NCBI GenBank assembly: GCA_964590435.1
Contig: CAZPWT010000046.1
Span: 1-64,000 of the forward strand
Length of the DNA: 64,000 nucleotides
DNA from: WSZJ01 sp964590435
Lineage (GTDB): Bacteria > Planctomycetota > MHYJ01 > WSZJ01
Reading direction: 5' to 3'
Positions 26,044-35,324 of this stretch are shown here, one piece after another. The position numbers and the translations under genes were made by a program. Every line of letters begins with the position of its first letter. Positions within the stretch are counted from its first letter, which is position 1. The notes under the pieces were generated by a model. It did no database searches, was not told the DNA's origin, and worked only from the letters and a program-made list of their open reading frames with translations.

Positions 26044-27212
26044 GCCGGGACTTTGGCGGCGAGCCGGGCGCGGCGCTTTTCCAGTCCGGTCCGCTCGGGC
26101 GGCGTGAGATCGGTCCTCGCGAGAAGTTCCGCCGTGACCGCCAGCGCCCGGGCCGGGTTCTTCGCCTTGTGCTCGTAGTGCTTCGCGATCTCGATCCCCG
26201 CCTCGATTCCCCGGCGGCCCGGCTCGCGCGCGGCCATTTCCCAGAGGGGAAGGGCGGCGTCGGCAGCGCCGCGCTTCTTCTTCACGCGCGCCAGTTCCGG
26301 CGCGGCGTCGCGGGATCCGCGGGAGAGCGCTTCGCCGAGCGTCGGCTCCGCGCGCTGGTCGCCTTCGCGGGCCATCATGCGCCCGAGCGAGAACAGGTCG
26401 GTGGCGTGCGCCGCCTCGGTGGGGTTCGCGAGCAGCCGGGCGAGCCGGCCGGCGAGCGAGGCGAGCGCGACGAGGTCCAGCCGGTTGTGCTCGATCACCG
26501 GCGCGAGAGGCCGCGCGTCCCCCAGCGCGAGCCAGTCGAACCATCGCTGCGGGATTTCCGAGCCGTCGATATCGCCGTGCCGCGGCCGCCCCAGCACTTC
26601 CGCTTCCAGCGTCCCCAGCGTGCAGTCCTCCAGCCGGCGCTTCCAGACCCGCCGCGCCGGGTGAAGGAGGTCGAGGTGGGGAAGCGTCACGAGCTTGCGG
26701 CGGTGCATGACGAAGCGGGTCTCGAGGAGGGGGACGTCGAAGCACTTGCCGTTGAACGTCACGAGGTGGGTGCACCCGCGGAGTTCGGCCTCGACCTGCT
26801 CGAGGGCGGCGGCTTCGGCCGCGGGGGAGCGGAGGAAGTACTGCCGCGTTTCGAGGATGCCGTCGCGCACGCGCGCGAGGCCGATGAGGAAGGCGACGGT
26901 GCCCGTGCCGCCGGCGAGCCCGGTCGTCTCAAGGTCGAGGAACGCCACGTCCTCGCGGCGCGCGGTCGCCCATTTCGGCTCGCGGGCGAGCGCCGCCCAC
27001 CAGCGCGGGTCCGCTTCCGTGAACTCCGCCGGCACGTCGTGCCCGCGGCGGACGAGATACGCCCCGCCCCCCGCGTCCTCGCCGTCGACGACCTCCGCGA
27101 TGTCCGCCGCCCGGCGCGCCCCGCGCATCGCCTGCTCCACGCGTGAACGGTCGGCCGAGGGCGCCGGCGCCGCGGGGCCGATCAGGCGCGTCAGCTTGTC
27201 GCGAAGAGACAC
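25968..27212 (-). CDS. RNase H-like (YprB/DEDD) exonuclease-family protein
   Basis: This encodes 414 residues. The exonuclease core is visible: motif I AFLDLETTGL, motif II VTFNGKCFDVPLLETR, and the acidic EHNRLDLVAL motif. This is the YprB ribonuclease-H-like family (PF13482 type). These enzymes are metal-dependent nucleases. The C-terminal third (from about 285) is Arg/Ala/Glu-rich helix with TPR-like spacing. There is no signal peptide, so it is cytoplasmic. The 3' end overlaps the convergent gene at 25360-26043 by 76 bp. Confidence 0.85.
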   Translation of the reverse strand: MSLRDKLTRLIGPAAPAPSADRSRVEQAMRGARRAADIAEVVDGEDAGGGAYLVRRGHDVPAEFTEADPRWWAALAREPKWATARREDVAFLDLETTGLAGGTGTVAFLIGLARVRDGILETRQYFLRSPAAEAAALEQVEAELRGCTHLVTFNGKCFDVPLLETRFVMHRRKLVTLPHLDLLHPARRVWKRRLEDCTLGTLEAEVLGRPRHGDIDGSEIPQRWFDWLALGDARPLAPVIEHNRLDLVALASLAGRLARLLANPTEAAHATDLFSLGRMMAREGDQRAEPTLGEALSRGSRDAAPELARVKKKRGAADAALPLWEMAAREPGRRGIEAGIEIAKHYEHKAKNPARALAVTAELLARTDLTPPERTGLEKRRARLAAKVPAQALPEISFSTAPRNARGSGAGPSP

Positions 27213-27216
27213 GGGG

Positions 27217-27708
27217 TCACTCCGGGCGCCGCGCGAGCCGGGACACGCCGGACCCCTCGAGCCGGTACAGCCGCCACTCCTTCTTCTCCCGCGCTCCCAG
27301 CCCGCGATACAGGCGGATCGCGGGGCGGTTCCAGTCGAGGACCATCCATTCGAAGCGCCCGCAGCCGTCTTTCACGGCCCGCGCGGCCAGCCGCTTCATC
27401 ATCGCCGTCGCAACGCCGCGTCCCCGGGCGTCCGGGTGGACGAAGATGTCCTCGAGGTAGAGCGTCGGGCGGGCGAGGAAGCTCGAGTAGGTCTTGAAGA
27501 AGATCGCGTAGGCGACGATCCGGCCGCCGAGCTCGGCGACCCAGAGGGTGTAGAGCGGCCGCGCGCCGAAGGCGTGCTTTGCGAGCCGGCGCCGCGCCGC
27601 CGCGTCGGGCGGCGGCAGCTTTTCGAAGTTCGCGAGCGCCACGACAAGCGCGAGGAAACCCCCCGCGTCCGCCTTCCGCGCTTCCCGGATCTTCAGCCGC
27701 TGTTTCAT
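27217..27708 (-). CDS. GNAT-family N-acetyltransferase
   Basis: This encodes 163 residues from the ATG at 27708, which overlaps the stop of the upstream gene (ATGA). The acetyl-CoA site is visible as LEDIFVHPDARGRGVATAMMKRLAARA, followed by WMVLDWNRPAIRLYRGLGA. This resembles diamine/spermidine acetyltransferase (SSAT-type) proteins in length and in the FFKTYSSFLARPTLYLEDI stretch. It is cytoplasmic. The substrate is unproven; a small amine is a reasonable guess. Confidence 0.88.
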   Translation of the reverse strand: MKQRLKIREARKADAGGFLALVVALANFEKLPPPDAAARRRLAKHAFGARPLYTLWVAELGGRIVAYAIFFKTYSSFLARPTLYLEDIFVHPDARGRGVATAMMKRLAARAVKDGCGRFEWMVLDWNRPAIRLYRGLGAREKKEWRLYRLEGSGVSRLARRPE

Positions 27709-28844
27709 TTGAACCACACCCACGCGATCCGGTCCCCGAGGTGGATGACGAACTTGAGCCCGTCTCCCACCTGCTTCGCGTCGAGCACGCCCGTCGTCTG
27801 TCCCAGATCCACGGATCGCTCGAGCTTCCCTTTCACCGACTGCACGACGAACTTCCCGTCGTCGCGGAAGCCCCACACGCGGTCGGAGGACTTCGAGAAT
27901 CCCCAGATGTCGATCCCCTCCACCGCCGCCACCGGCTTGGAGAGATCCTTCGACTTGAAGATCAACGAGCCGGCCTTCTTCATCGCGGGCCAGCCTTCCT
28001 GCAGGTTTTCCGGTGCGGGCGACACCACCGCGATCTGGTTCGAATCCGGGCTGACCGCGATGTGCGTCAGCTTCCCCATCGGCGCGCCCGCTTCCTCGAT
28101 CAGCAGCCCCGGGCCGTTCTCGCGGAGCCGGAAGACGCAGTCGCTGCTCGTGAGCATGAGCCAGTCGCTCTTCGGCGAAACCGTCAGATTCTCGAACGTG
28201 CTCAGCTGGCGCGATCCGGGATTGCGCTCGTAGGACCCCTGCGCGGCATGGGCCTGAATCAGCGCGAGGGAGCTGATCGTCGGCTGAAGCGCGTGGGAGA
28301 CCTGCTCGATGACCTGCAGGTCCGTCGGCCGGCCGTTCGTGTACTTCGGGATCCACGCGTGCCCGCCGCCCGGCATCGCGTAAACCGTGGGCACTTCCTC
28401 GAACATCCAGTGGTACGAGACGTCGAGCGTGTCGGCGTTCACGAGCAGCAACTGCTTCTTGTCCGGCACCGTCGCCAGGATCCCTTCCTTGCACCGGGCG
28501 ATCCCCGTCACCGGCTTCCCGATCCACAGGCGGCGCTCTTCTTTCCACGTCGGAAGCGTGATCTTCCGGATCACCCCCGACCGGTCCGCGAGGAACAGTT
28601 TCGTGCCGTTGTCGCCGATGAAGAAGTTGGCCGGGATGTCGGCGCCCTTGAGCAGCACCGCGCGCGTCTCCACACCGTCGCCCTCGCCCGGTTCCCCGGC
28701 GAGCACTTCCCCCGTCTCGACCGACTGCTCTTTCGCGCCCGCGGCCTTCAGCCTCTCCTCGAGCGGAACCTCCGGCTTCGGGTCCTCCGCGAACGCCAGC
28801 GAAGCGGCGCAGGCAAGGGCAGCGAAAAGGGGGAGGGCGCGCAT
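27705..28844 (-). CDS. secreted propeller-like protein
   Basis: This encodes 379 residues from the ATG at 28844, which begins a signal peptide (ending ASLAFAED). The frame is open upstream, but that part is Arg-rich and lacks coding character. The body is beta-rich with repeat-like strands (FFIGDNGTKLFLADRSG, HIAVSPDSNQIAVVSP), which suggests a WD40/TolB-type propeller. It shares an ATGA junction with the downstream acetyltransferase. The function is unknown. Confidence 0.78.
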   Translation of the reverse strand: MRALPLFAALACAASLAFAEDPKPEVPLEERLKAAGAKEQSVETGEVLAGEPGEGDGVETRAVLLKGADIPANFFIGDNGTKLFLADRSGVIRKITLPTWKEERRLWIGKPVTGIARCKEGILATVPDKKQLLLVNADTLDVSYHWMFEEVPTVYAMPGGGHAWIPKYTNGRPTDLQVIEQVSHALQPTISSLALIQAHAAQGSYERNPGSRQLSTFENLTVSPKSDWLMLTSSDCVFRLRENGPGLLIEEAGAPMGKLTHIAVSPDSNQIAVVSPAPENLQEGWPAMKKAGSLIFKSKDLSKPVAAVEGIDIWGFSKSSDRVWGFRDDGKFVVQSVKGKLERSVDLGQTTGVLDAKQVGDGLKFVIHLGDRIAWVWFK

Positions 28845-28896
28845 GCGGCCATTCTTCGGGAAGGCGGGTCCTGCGGCAAGCGCGATTGCTCCCGCG

Positions 28897-30294
28897 CTAC
28901 GGCGCTTCTTCCTTCCAGCCTCCGCCCAGCGCCTTGTACAGCGCCACCCGGTTCGTCGCGACCGCCGCGTCGCTCTGCGCCAGGTCATTGAGCGCGTTCA
29001 GCCACGCCTTGTCCGCTTCCAGCACCTCCATGAGCGACACGAGCCCCTGCTTGTAGAGGTCCTTGGACTGGTTGACGGCGCGCTCGTCGGCGGCGACGGC
29101 GCGCGCCAGCGCCGTGCGGCGGGCGTCCTCGGACGCGGTCTCCGACAGCGCGTCCTCGACTTCCCGGAACGCGTTGAGGACGGATTGGCGATAGGCGAGC
29201 AGGGCCTGTTCGGCGCGCGCGTCGGCCGCCTGGACCTGGCAGTAGAGCTCGGGGAGCGAGAAGAGGCGCCAGGAGATCGACGGGCCAACCGCCCACGACT
29301 GGGAGGCGGCGCGGAAGAGCAGCTGCGAGTCGAGCGACTCGAGCTTGAGCGACCCGAGGAGGCTCACGTGGGGGAGCATGGCGTCGACGTGCACGCCGAT
29401 GTCGGCGGTCGCAGCGGCCAGCCGCCGCTCCGCCTTGCGCAGGTCCGGCCGCCGCGCGAGCAGGTCCGCCGGCAGCCCCGCCGGCGTGGTGGCGGGGGGA
29501 AGGGGGATGGGCTTCGTCTCGGCCAGCTCCGCGTCGAGCGCGGCGGGGAATTCGCCAAGAAGCGCCGCCAGCGCGTGGCGCGCCCGGTCGGCGGAGACCC
29601 GGAGCGCCGGCATGCGCGCCTTGAGGACCTCAACCTCCGCCTCGGCGCGCGCGACGTCGAGATCCGTCGCCATCCCGGAATCGAACCGCGCCTTCACGAG
29701 GTTGTAGATCTCCTGCTGCCCTCTCAACCCGTCCGCGGCGATGACGACCTGCCGCTGCGCCTGCCGCAGCGCGATGTAGCTGCGCGCGACTTCGGCGACC
29801 AGCGCCACCAGCACTTCGTGCAGCTCCTCCGTCGTCACCTCGTACGTCGCATTCGCCTCCTCCAGCGCCCGCCGCTTCCCGCCCCAGAGATCGATCTCCC
29901 ACGAGGCGTCGAAACCCGCCTCGTAGAGGTCCTGCCGCACCGCGACGCCGGGCTGCCGCCCCTGGTTCGAGTTCTTCGAGATGCGCTCCCGGATCACAGA
30001 CCCGCCGGCGTCCAGGTCCGGCAGGAAGTCCGCGACCTCGGCGCCGCGCAGGTTGCGGCCCTCGCGAAGCGCCGCGAGGGCGCGCTTGACGTCGAGGTTG
30101 TTGGCGAGCGCCCGCTCGACGAGCCCGTCCAGCACCGGGTCGCCGAGCTGCTTCCACCAATCCGTGATGTCGCCGCAGTCCGGCGCGCCGTGCGAGAACT
30201 GCGCGGGGGCGTCGATCTTCGGCGGCTCGTACGCGGGCCCCACCGAGCACCCGGCGAGCGCCAGCACGGCCAGCAGCGGGGCGCGCCGCATCAC
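28897..30294 (-). CDS. outer-membrane efflux lipoprotein (TolC/NodT family)
   Basis: This encodes 465 residues. The signal peptide ends in a lipobox, LALAGC (Cys16), followed by the SVGPAYEPP stretch typical of NodT/OprM-type factors. Two OEP domains are visible: a first with DLYEAGFDASWEIDLWGGKRRALE, a second with SISWRLFSLPELYCQVQAADARAEQALLAYRQSVLNAFREVEDAL split by turns. It forms the outer-membrane channel of a tripartite exporter. Its start overlaps the stop of the adaptor gene at 30291-30294. Confidence 0.93.
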   Translation of the reverse strand: MMRRAPLLAVLALAGCSVGPAYEPPKIDAPAQFSHGAPDCGDITDWWKQLGDPVLDGLVERALANNLDVKRALAALREGRNLRGAEVADFLPDLDAGGSVIRERISKNSNQGRQPGVAVRQDLYEAGFDASWEIDLWGGKRRALEEANATYEVTTEELHEVLVALVAEVARSYIALRQAQRQVVIAADGLRGQQEIYNLVKARFDSGMATDLDVARAEAEVEVLKARMPALRVSADRARHALAALLGEFPAALDAELAETKPIPLPPATTPAGLPADLLARRPDLRKAERRLAAATADIGVHVDAMLPHVSLLGSLKLESLDSQLLFRAASQSWAVGPSISWRLFSLPELYCQVQAADARAEQALLAYRQSVLNAFREVEDALSETASEDARRTALARAVAADERAVNQSKDLYKQGLVSLMEVLEADKAWLNALNDLAQSDAAVATNRVALYKALGGGWKEEAP

Positions 30295-31343
30295 TTTCCT
30301 CCCCCGACCGGCGCCGCTTCGATCACCACGTCCATCTGCTGCCCGACGTACACCGGAAGGGCGGACTTCGGGAAACGGTAGAGGACCTGCATGACGCGGG
30401 TGTCGACGCGTTCCTGGGAAGCGCCCGTCAGCGACTTCTTCGGGATCACGAACGGCTCGACGCGCACGAACTCGAGTTTCGCGTTCAGGTCGCGGTTGCC
30501 GCGCACAAACCCGACGGCGGGGGCGCCGGGCTTGAAGCGCCAGGCGTCGTTCTCGTCGACGTCGATGCGGACGTGGAGGACGTCGGTCGCGCCGAGGACG
30601 ACGAGCGGGTCGCCGCTGCGGGCGTACTCGCCGGGGCGGACGTTGACCTGCAGGATTTCCGCGTCGACCGGGGAGCGGACGAGGAGACGGTCGATCGCGA
30701 CCTCCGTCGAGCGGAGCTGCGACTCGGCCATGGCGACCTCCGACTCCGCCACCGCCACGTCCGGCGCCCAGGCGCCGGCCTTGAGAAGCGCGAGCTGGGC
30801 CCGCGCCTCGGCGGCGCGCGCTTCGGCGGTCAGCGACGCGAATTTCCGCCGCGCGAGATCTTCTTCGCTCATCGCGCGCTTGTCGGTCATCGCCTCCACG
30901 CGCTTCAGCATGTCCTTCGCATTCGCGGCATCTCCCTCCGCGGCGGCCACGCGGGCCTCGGCGGGCGGGATGTCCTCGGGGCGCGGGAAGGACTTCATCC
31001 GCGCCAGCTTCTGCTTCGCGGCGTCCAGCGACGCCTTGCGCACGTCGAGCTCGGCGCGGAGATCGCGGTCGTCGAGGCGCAGGAGCGGCTGCTGGGCTTT
31101 CACGGCCGTCCCGGTTTTCGCGAGGACCTCGACGACGAGGCCCGGCACCGATGTCGAGGCGTCGATGTTCTCGGTCGACGCTTCTACCAGCCCCGCGCCG
31201 GCCACGTAGGCCTGGAACGGGGCGCGCGACGGCTCGGCGACCGGCGCGGCGGCGGGGACGGGGCGGGCGCCCATCGCGGCGGTCCAGGCGGCGAGCCCGA
31301 TGCCGGCGAGGGCGAGAAGCGGCAGCACGTACTTGCGGATCAT
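30291..31343 (-). CDS. HlyD/DevB-type membrane fusion protein
   Basis: This encodes 350 residues from the ATG at 31343. One N-terminal membrane anchor (about 6-25) is followed by the split lipoyl/barrel-sandwich domain (VPGLVVEVLAKTGTAVKAQQPLLRLDDRDLRAELD), a long alpha-hairpin coiled coil (about 95-215), and the second half (VRSPVDAEILQVNVRPGEYARSGDPLVVLG). It bridges the inner-membrane ABC transporter and the outer-membrane channel. It overlaps the ATPase gene by 4 bp (31340-31343). Confidence 0.92.
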   Translation of the reverse strand: MIRKYVLPLLALAGIGLAAWTAAMGARPVPAAAPVAEPSRAPFQAYVAGAGLVEASTENIDASTSVPGLVVEVLAKTGTAVKAQQPLLRLDDRDLRAELDVRKASLDAAKQKLARMKSFPRPEDIPPAEARVAAAEGDAANAKDMLKRVEAMTDKRAMSEEDLARRKFASLTAEARAAEARAQLALLKAGAWAPDVAVAESEVAMAESQLRSTEVAIDRLLVRSPVDAEILQVNVRPGEYARSGDPLVVLGATDVLHVRIDVDENDAWRFKPGAPAVGFVRGNRDLNAKLEFVRVEPFVIPKKSLTGASQERVDTRVMQVLYRFPKSALPVYVGQQMDVVIEAAPVGGGK

Positions 31344-32065
31344 GGCTGGGTCTCCTGTTTCCGGCGTTCGGTCACTTCGGTGACTCTTCCGTCGTCCATC
31401 CGCGCGATGCGGTCCGCGAAGTCGAAGATGCGGGCGTCGTGGGTGACGACGACCAGCGCGCGGTCGTTCCCGGCGGCGACTTCGCGCATGAGTTCCATGA
31501 CCTTGTGGCCGGTTTCGTGGTCGAGGGAGCTGGTGGGTTCGTCGCAGACGATGAGGCGCGGGTCGTGGATGAGGCTGCGGGCGATGGCGACGCGCTGCTG
31601 CTGGCCGCCGGAGAGCTTGGAGGGGAGCGCGGCCCAGCGGTCGCCGATGCCGACGTGGTCGAGGAGTTCGCGGGCGCGGGCGATGGAGGAGCGGTGGGAC
31701 TTCCCCTGGATGAGGAGCGGGACAGAGACGTTCTCGGCGATCGTCAGGGTGGGGATGAGGTTGAACTGCTGGAAGACGAAGCCGATGTGGTCGCCGCGGA
31801 AGCGGGTGCGCTGTCCCTGGGGGAGGGCCTTGAGGTCCTTGCCGAAGACGAGGCATTGGCCGTCGTCGTGGTCGAGGATGCCGGCGATGACGGAGATGAG
31901 CGTCGTCTTTCCGCAGCCGGAGGGGCCGACGAGCATGAGGAGCTCGCCTTCGCGGACCTCGAGGTCGATCCCCTGGAGCGCCGTGACGCGCGATTGCCCC
32001 GTGCCGTAGGTCTTGGTGACCCCGGTGCAGGAGACGGCGATGCGCGTGGCGGTCTGCATGGTCAT
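31340..32065 (-). CDS. ABC transporter ATPase (MacB/DevA/LolD type)
   Basis: This encodes 241 residues from the ATG at 32065 (ATGA with the permease stop). A second ATG two codons later (32059) is possible. Walker A is GPSGCGKTT (47-55), the Q-loop is in FVFQQFNLIPTLT, the signature is LSGGQQQR, Walker B is LIVCDEPTSSLD, and the switch His is in VVVTHDARIF. This is the three-component exporter subclass of ATPases. It powers the permease encoded directly upstream. Confidence 0.95.
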   Translation of the reverse strand: MTMQTATRIAVSCTGVTKTYGTGQSRVTALQGIDLEVREGELLMLVGPSGCGKTTLISVIAGILDHDDGQCLVFGKDLKALPQGQRTRFRGDHIGFVFQQFNLIPTLTIAENVSVPLLIQGKSHRSSIARARELLDHVGIGDRWAALPSKLSGGQQQRVAIARSLIHDPRLIVCDEPTSSLDHETGHKVMELMREVAAGNDRALVVVTHDARIFDFADRIARMDDGRVTEVTERRKQETQP

Positions 32066-33222
32066 CCCTTGAACACGATGGCAGGTTCGGCCTTGAGGAC
32101 GGTCCGCAGGCTCAGGAGCGCCGAGAACGCGCAGATCACCGTGATCGCCAGCCCGCTCAGCCCGAGCAGCTTCCACGTGAGCAGGAACGACAGCTCGGTG
32201 CGCTGCAGGAGGAAGCCGAAGAGGGAAGCGGCGCCGACGCCGATCCCCCAGCCGACGGCGCCGACAATGACGGCCTGGAGGAGGATCATCCTGAGGAGCT
32301 GGCCGTCTCGGGCGCCCATGGCCTTGAGGGCGGCGAAGTACTTGATGTTGTCGACGGTGAAGTTAAAGAAGGTCTGTCCGGCGATCGCGGTGCCGACGAT
32401 GAAGCCGAGGAGGACGGCGATCCCGAAGTTCACCGGGATGCCGGTGTATTTCATGAAGTAGCTGTAGGTCAGGTCCCTGAACTGCTGCCGGGTATACGCG
32501 GCGAGCCCGGTGGCGGCCGCGATGCGGGCGCAGAGCGCCTGCTGGTCGGCTCCGTCCTTCGCCTTGACCAGGACGAACGAGAGCAGCTTGCGCTCGCCGG
32601 GGGCGAAGGTGAGCGCGCGCGAGTAGGTCGTGTAGATCACCGGCTGCGACTGGAACGTCCGCGTACCGCGGAAGATCCCGACGACGATGGCGCGGTGGTC
32701 GTTCAGCTCCAGCGTGTCGCCGATCGTGATCGGCGTCGGCTTTCCGCCGGGCGTCGTCGCCGGCCGCGCGAGCTTCCCGTTCGCGCCGACCTCGTCGACG
32801 ATGACGGAGTCGGCCATTCGCAGGTCCGCCAGCTTCCCCTTCAGCATCACCGGCGGTCCGCCGGCGAGCGTCGTGTCGTCGAGGCCGACCACGTTGCACG
32901 TCTGGAACGAGCCGTTGGAGAGCTTGGCCTTGAGGAGCCCCTTGTAGAGCGGCATCGCCCAGTCCACGCCCTCGACGCCGCGGACCCGGTAGAGCATCGT
33001 GTCCTGCATCGGCTTGATGTCGTCGATGAACATCACCTTCGGGTCCATCACCCAGATGTCCGGAAGCCCCGTGTCCGTGATGAACCCGTACGTCCGCGCC
33101 ATGAGGCCCGTGAAGATCGCGGACTGCTGCGTGATCAGGAGCGACGCGAACGTCAGCCCCATGAGGATGCCGAGATAGCGGGCGCGATCGCCCACCAGCA
33201 TCTTGATCGCAACGAGCCTCAC
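32062..33222 (-). CDS. ABC transporter permease (FtsX/DevC type)
   Basis: This encodes 386 residues from a GTG at 33222 that overlaps the TetR stop (GTGA). It has four membrane helices in the FtsX-like arrangement: one near the N-terminus (about 16-36), then a large extracytoplasmic domain, then three at the C-terminal end (about 260-285, 310-335 and 345-370). The length (386) and the layout match DevC-type permeases better than full-length MacB, which is fused to its ATPase. It is encoded with its ATPase, adaptor and outer-membrane factor. Confidence 0.9.
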   Translation of the reverse strand: MRLVAIKMLVGDRARYLGILMGLTFASLLITQQSAIFTGLMARTYGFITDTGLPDIWVMDPKVMFIDDIKPMQDTMLYRVRGVEGVDWAMPLYKGLLKAKLSNGSFQTCNVVGLDDTTLAGGPPVMLKGKLADLRMADSVIVDEVGANGKLARPATTPGGKPTPITIGDTLELNDHRAIVVGIFRGTRTFQSQPVIYTTYSRALTFAPGERKLLSFVLVKAKDGADQQALCARIAAATGLAAYTRQQFRDLTYSYFMKYTGIPVNFGIAVLLGFIVGTAIAGQTFFNFTVDNIKYFAALKAMGARDGQLLRMILLQAVIVGAVGWGIGVGAASLFGFLLQRTELSFLLTWKLLGLSGLAITVICAFSALLSLRTVLKAEPAIVFKG

Positions 33223-33872
33223 TTCCGCGCCTCCGCCGCCAGCCCCCGGATCCCGGCGAGCGAGAAGGCCGTCACGTGCCGCGCCAGCCGCTCCAGGTCC
33301 TCGCGCTGGAAAGTCAGCGTCGGGTTCAGCTTGCGGATGACCGGCTGGCAGTGCCTGTAGAAGAGGATCTGCCCGACGACGGAGGCCGCGCAGGCGCTGA
33401 GAAGCGGCGGAGGGGCCGAGGGGCCGAGGAATTCCAGGAGAAGGGCGTTCAGGGCCTCGGAGAGCGGCCGCAGGATCGAATCCACGATCCGGTCGAGGGC
33501 CCCGGTCGGCTCCGCCATCTCGCGCGCCATCAGCATCCCGTGCCACGCGCCGGGACTCTGGTCGAGAACGCGCAGGAAGAACGAGAGGACGAACGCGTGC
33601 AGGCGTTCTTCCGGCGAGGAAGCGGAGGTCGTGCCGAGTGAGGGGGGGTACTTCAGAAGGACAGACCCGAGCTGGTGCTTGAGGACTTCTTCGTAGAGCC
33701 GGGCCTTGTCGCCGAAGTGATAGTTGATGGCGGCGATGTTGGCGGAGGCCTTGGTGCAGATGTCGCGGACGGTGGCGACGTGGAACCCTTGGGTGGCGAA
33801 AACTTCTGCGCCGGCGCGCAGGAGGCGGGCCCGTGTTTCGACGCTGGAGACGATGTCGGCGGTTTGTGACAT
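33219..33872 (-). CDS. TetR-family repressor of the efflux operon (CecR-like)
   Basis: This encodes 217 residues from the ATG at 33872, with AAAGGA about 9 nt upstream; an earlier TTG at 33881 has no spacing for it. The N-terminal HTH is clear (RARLLRAGAEVFATQGFHVATVRDICTKA split over helices 1-3, then NYHFGDKARLYEEVL). The C-terminal region resembles the YbiH/CecR-type ligand domain. In E. coli CecR controls an HlyD-ABC exporter. Here the gene is first in the exporter operon and overlaps the permease start. It probably represses its own operon through the repeat at 33894-33918. Confidence 0.9.
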   Translation of the reverse strand: MSQTADIVSSVETRARLLRAGAEVFATQGFHVATVRDICTKASANIAAINYHFGDKARLYEEVLKHQLGSVLLKYPPSLGTTSASSPEERLHAFVLSFFLRVLDQSPGAWHGMLMAREMAEPTGALDRIVDSILRPLSEALNALLLEFLGPSAPPPLLSACAASVVGQILFYRHCQPVIRKLNPTLTFQREDLERLARHVTAFSLAGIRGLAAEARK

Positions 33873-33893
33873 GTGTTTCAATCCTTTGTTTTA

Positions 33894-33918
33894 AAAACGT
33901 ATATCAAAAGAACGTTTT
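33894..33918. promoter_or_regulatory. candidate TetR operator
   Basis: AAAACGT and ACGTTTT form 7-bp inverted arms around an 11-bp A/T-rich spacer. They lie 22 bp upstream of the TetR start in an AT-rich island within otherwise GC-rich DNA. Position and symmetry fit an autoregulatory operator that overlaps the promoter. Confidence 0.5.
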
Positions 33919-33995
33919 AGTCAAGCCCGAGATTCTGACTTCACAAGACGTTGAGGGAGTTCATCTTGCGATGCGCTGTGGCTCCAGACGCCTCG

Positions 33996-35267
33996 CTACT
34001 TCGAGGACGCCCCGGGAAAGTACGAGAACACCTGCTTCCCGATCCTCTCTGCCGCCCCAAGCGCCAGACTCGCCTTCGCTCCCGCTGGCGACCTCTTCGC
34101 CGCTACCCCGAGGTAGTGCAGGACCACCTCCCGCTGAAATTCCGGGTCGTGCACCAGCGAGGGCGATTCCCCCGGGTGGTCCCGAAGATCCCGCGCTCGC
34201 TTCGCCATCCGGCCCGCCAGCCACTCTCCCTCTGTTCCCTTCGACGCCTCTTCCAGGCACCCCGCCGCTTTCTCGTACTCCCCGTTCTCTGCCAGCCGCT
34301 CGCCGGTCAGAAACACCGCGACCGGGTTCTCCGGCCACGCCTGGATCGACAGCGCGATCTCCCGGTCCGCACCCTCGTTGTCCTTCGACTGCAGGTACAT
34401 GAACGCCAGCGCGATGTGGATCCCCGCCAGCAGCTCCGGTCCATATCCCCCGCCTCTTCCCGCCGCGACTGCCGGCGCACGGCTGATTTCCTCCCCGGCC
34501 AGCAGCGGCAACCCCAGCCGCGAGTACACGATCCCCCGCACCAGGTGAAACGCCGTCCTGTCCCCATCGTTCGCCAGCTTGTCCGGGTCCGACATCTCCA
34601 GCTCCCACAGCGCCATGTCGTTCTTCCCCAGGAGCATGAACGCAATCGCCAGGTCCCGGCTCACCTCAGCCGGCGGCGCTTCGGACACGCCCCGGACATC
34701 CGCTGCAATCCCCGCCCAGTCCGGTTTCCCGTCCGGAAGCGGCGCACGCCCGTTCACCCGCTCCGCCAGGTCCGCCGCCGCCTGCGCCGCCGTCCTCACC
34801 GACTCCGGCAGCTCCTCATCTCTCTTCCCCTTCGCCTGCTCTGCCGCCGCCGCCATCCCCAGGCACGCCGCTTTCCACCCCGCCTTCCGCGCCGCCCGGT
34901 ACGCTTTCGCCTTCAACCCCGCCCTCACGTCTTCCAGCCGCTTCTCCTCGTCCGCAAACCGCGCCTCGCGCCGCGCGTCCCGCGCCGCCGCCCCGCATTC
35001 CCCGCGCGCCTTTTTCTCCTCTTCCGTCGCCGAAGCGGCCTTTGCGAGAACCTCGCCGGCCTTCTTGGACGCGGCCTCCGCGTGAAGCGCCGCCTGGTCG
35101 GCCTTCTTCGGCTCCCTGGCCGACCGTGCGGCTTTCGCCGCATCCCGGTCGCGTATCGCAACGTCGCGGAGGGCAGGGATCGTGTCGGGAAGCGGATCTT
35201 CCTTCCGTCCGCACCCGGCAGCGGCCAGGAGAAGCAGCAGGCACGACCCGGGCGCTTTCAGCTTCAT
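33996..35267 (-). CDS. lipoprotein with coiled-coil and TPR-like regions
   Basis: This encodes 423 residues from the ATG at 35267, with AGGA 8 nt upstream; an ATG three codons earlier (35276) is weaker. The signal peptide ends in a lipobox LLAAAGC, followed by GRKEDPLPD. Residues about 25-135 are Ala/Lys/Glu/Arg-rich coiled coil. The second half has helical repeat units (LAIAFMLLGKNDMALWELE, IALAFMYLQSKDNEGADREIALSI) that read as TPRs. It is a likely outer- or inner-membrane-anchored periplasmic protein. The function is unknown. It is divergent from the gene at 35325. Confidence 0.8.
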   Translation of the reverse strand: MKLKAPGSCLLLLLAAAGCGRKEDPLPDTIPALRDVAIRDRDAAKAARSAREPKKADQAALHAEAASKKAGEVLAKAASATEEEKKARGECGAAARDARREARFADEEKRLEDVRAGLKAKAYRAARKAGWKAACLGMAAAAEQAKGKRDEELPESVRTAAQAAADLAERVNGRAPLPDGKPDWAGIAADVRGVSEAPPAEVSRDLAIAFMLLGKNDMALWELEMSDPDKLANDGDRTAFHLVRGIVYSRLGLPLLAGEEISRAPAVAAGRGGGYGPELLAGIHIALAFMYLQSKDNEGADREIALSIQAWPENPVAVFLTGERLAENGEYEKAAGCLEEASKGTEGEWLAGRMAKRARDLRDHPGESPSLVHDPEFQREVVLHYLGVAAKRSPAGAKASLALGAAERIGKQVFSYFPGASSK

Positions 35268-35324
35268 GGATCGCATCCTAACCTTCGCCCCTGCCGATTA
35301 GCATGTCCCCAAAGGAGATCGCCC

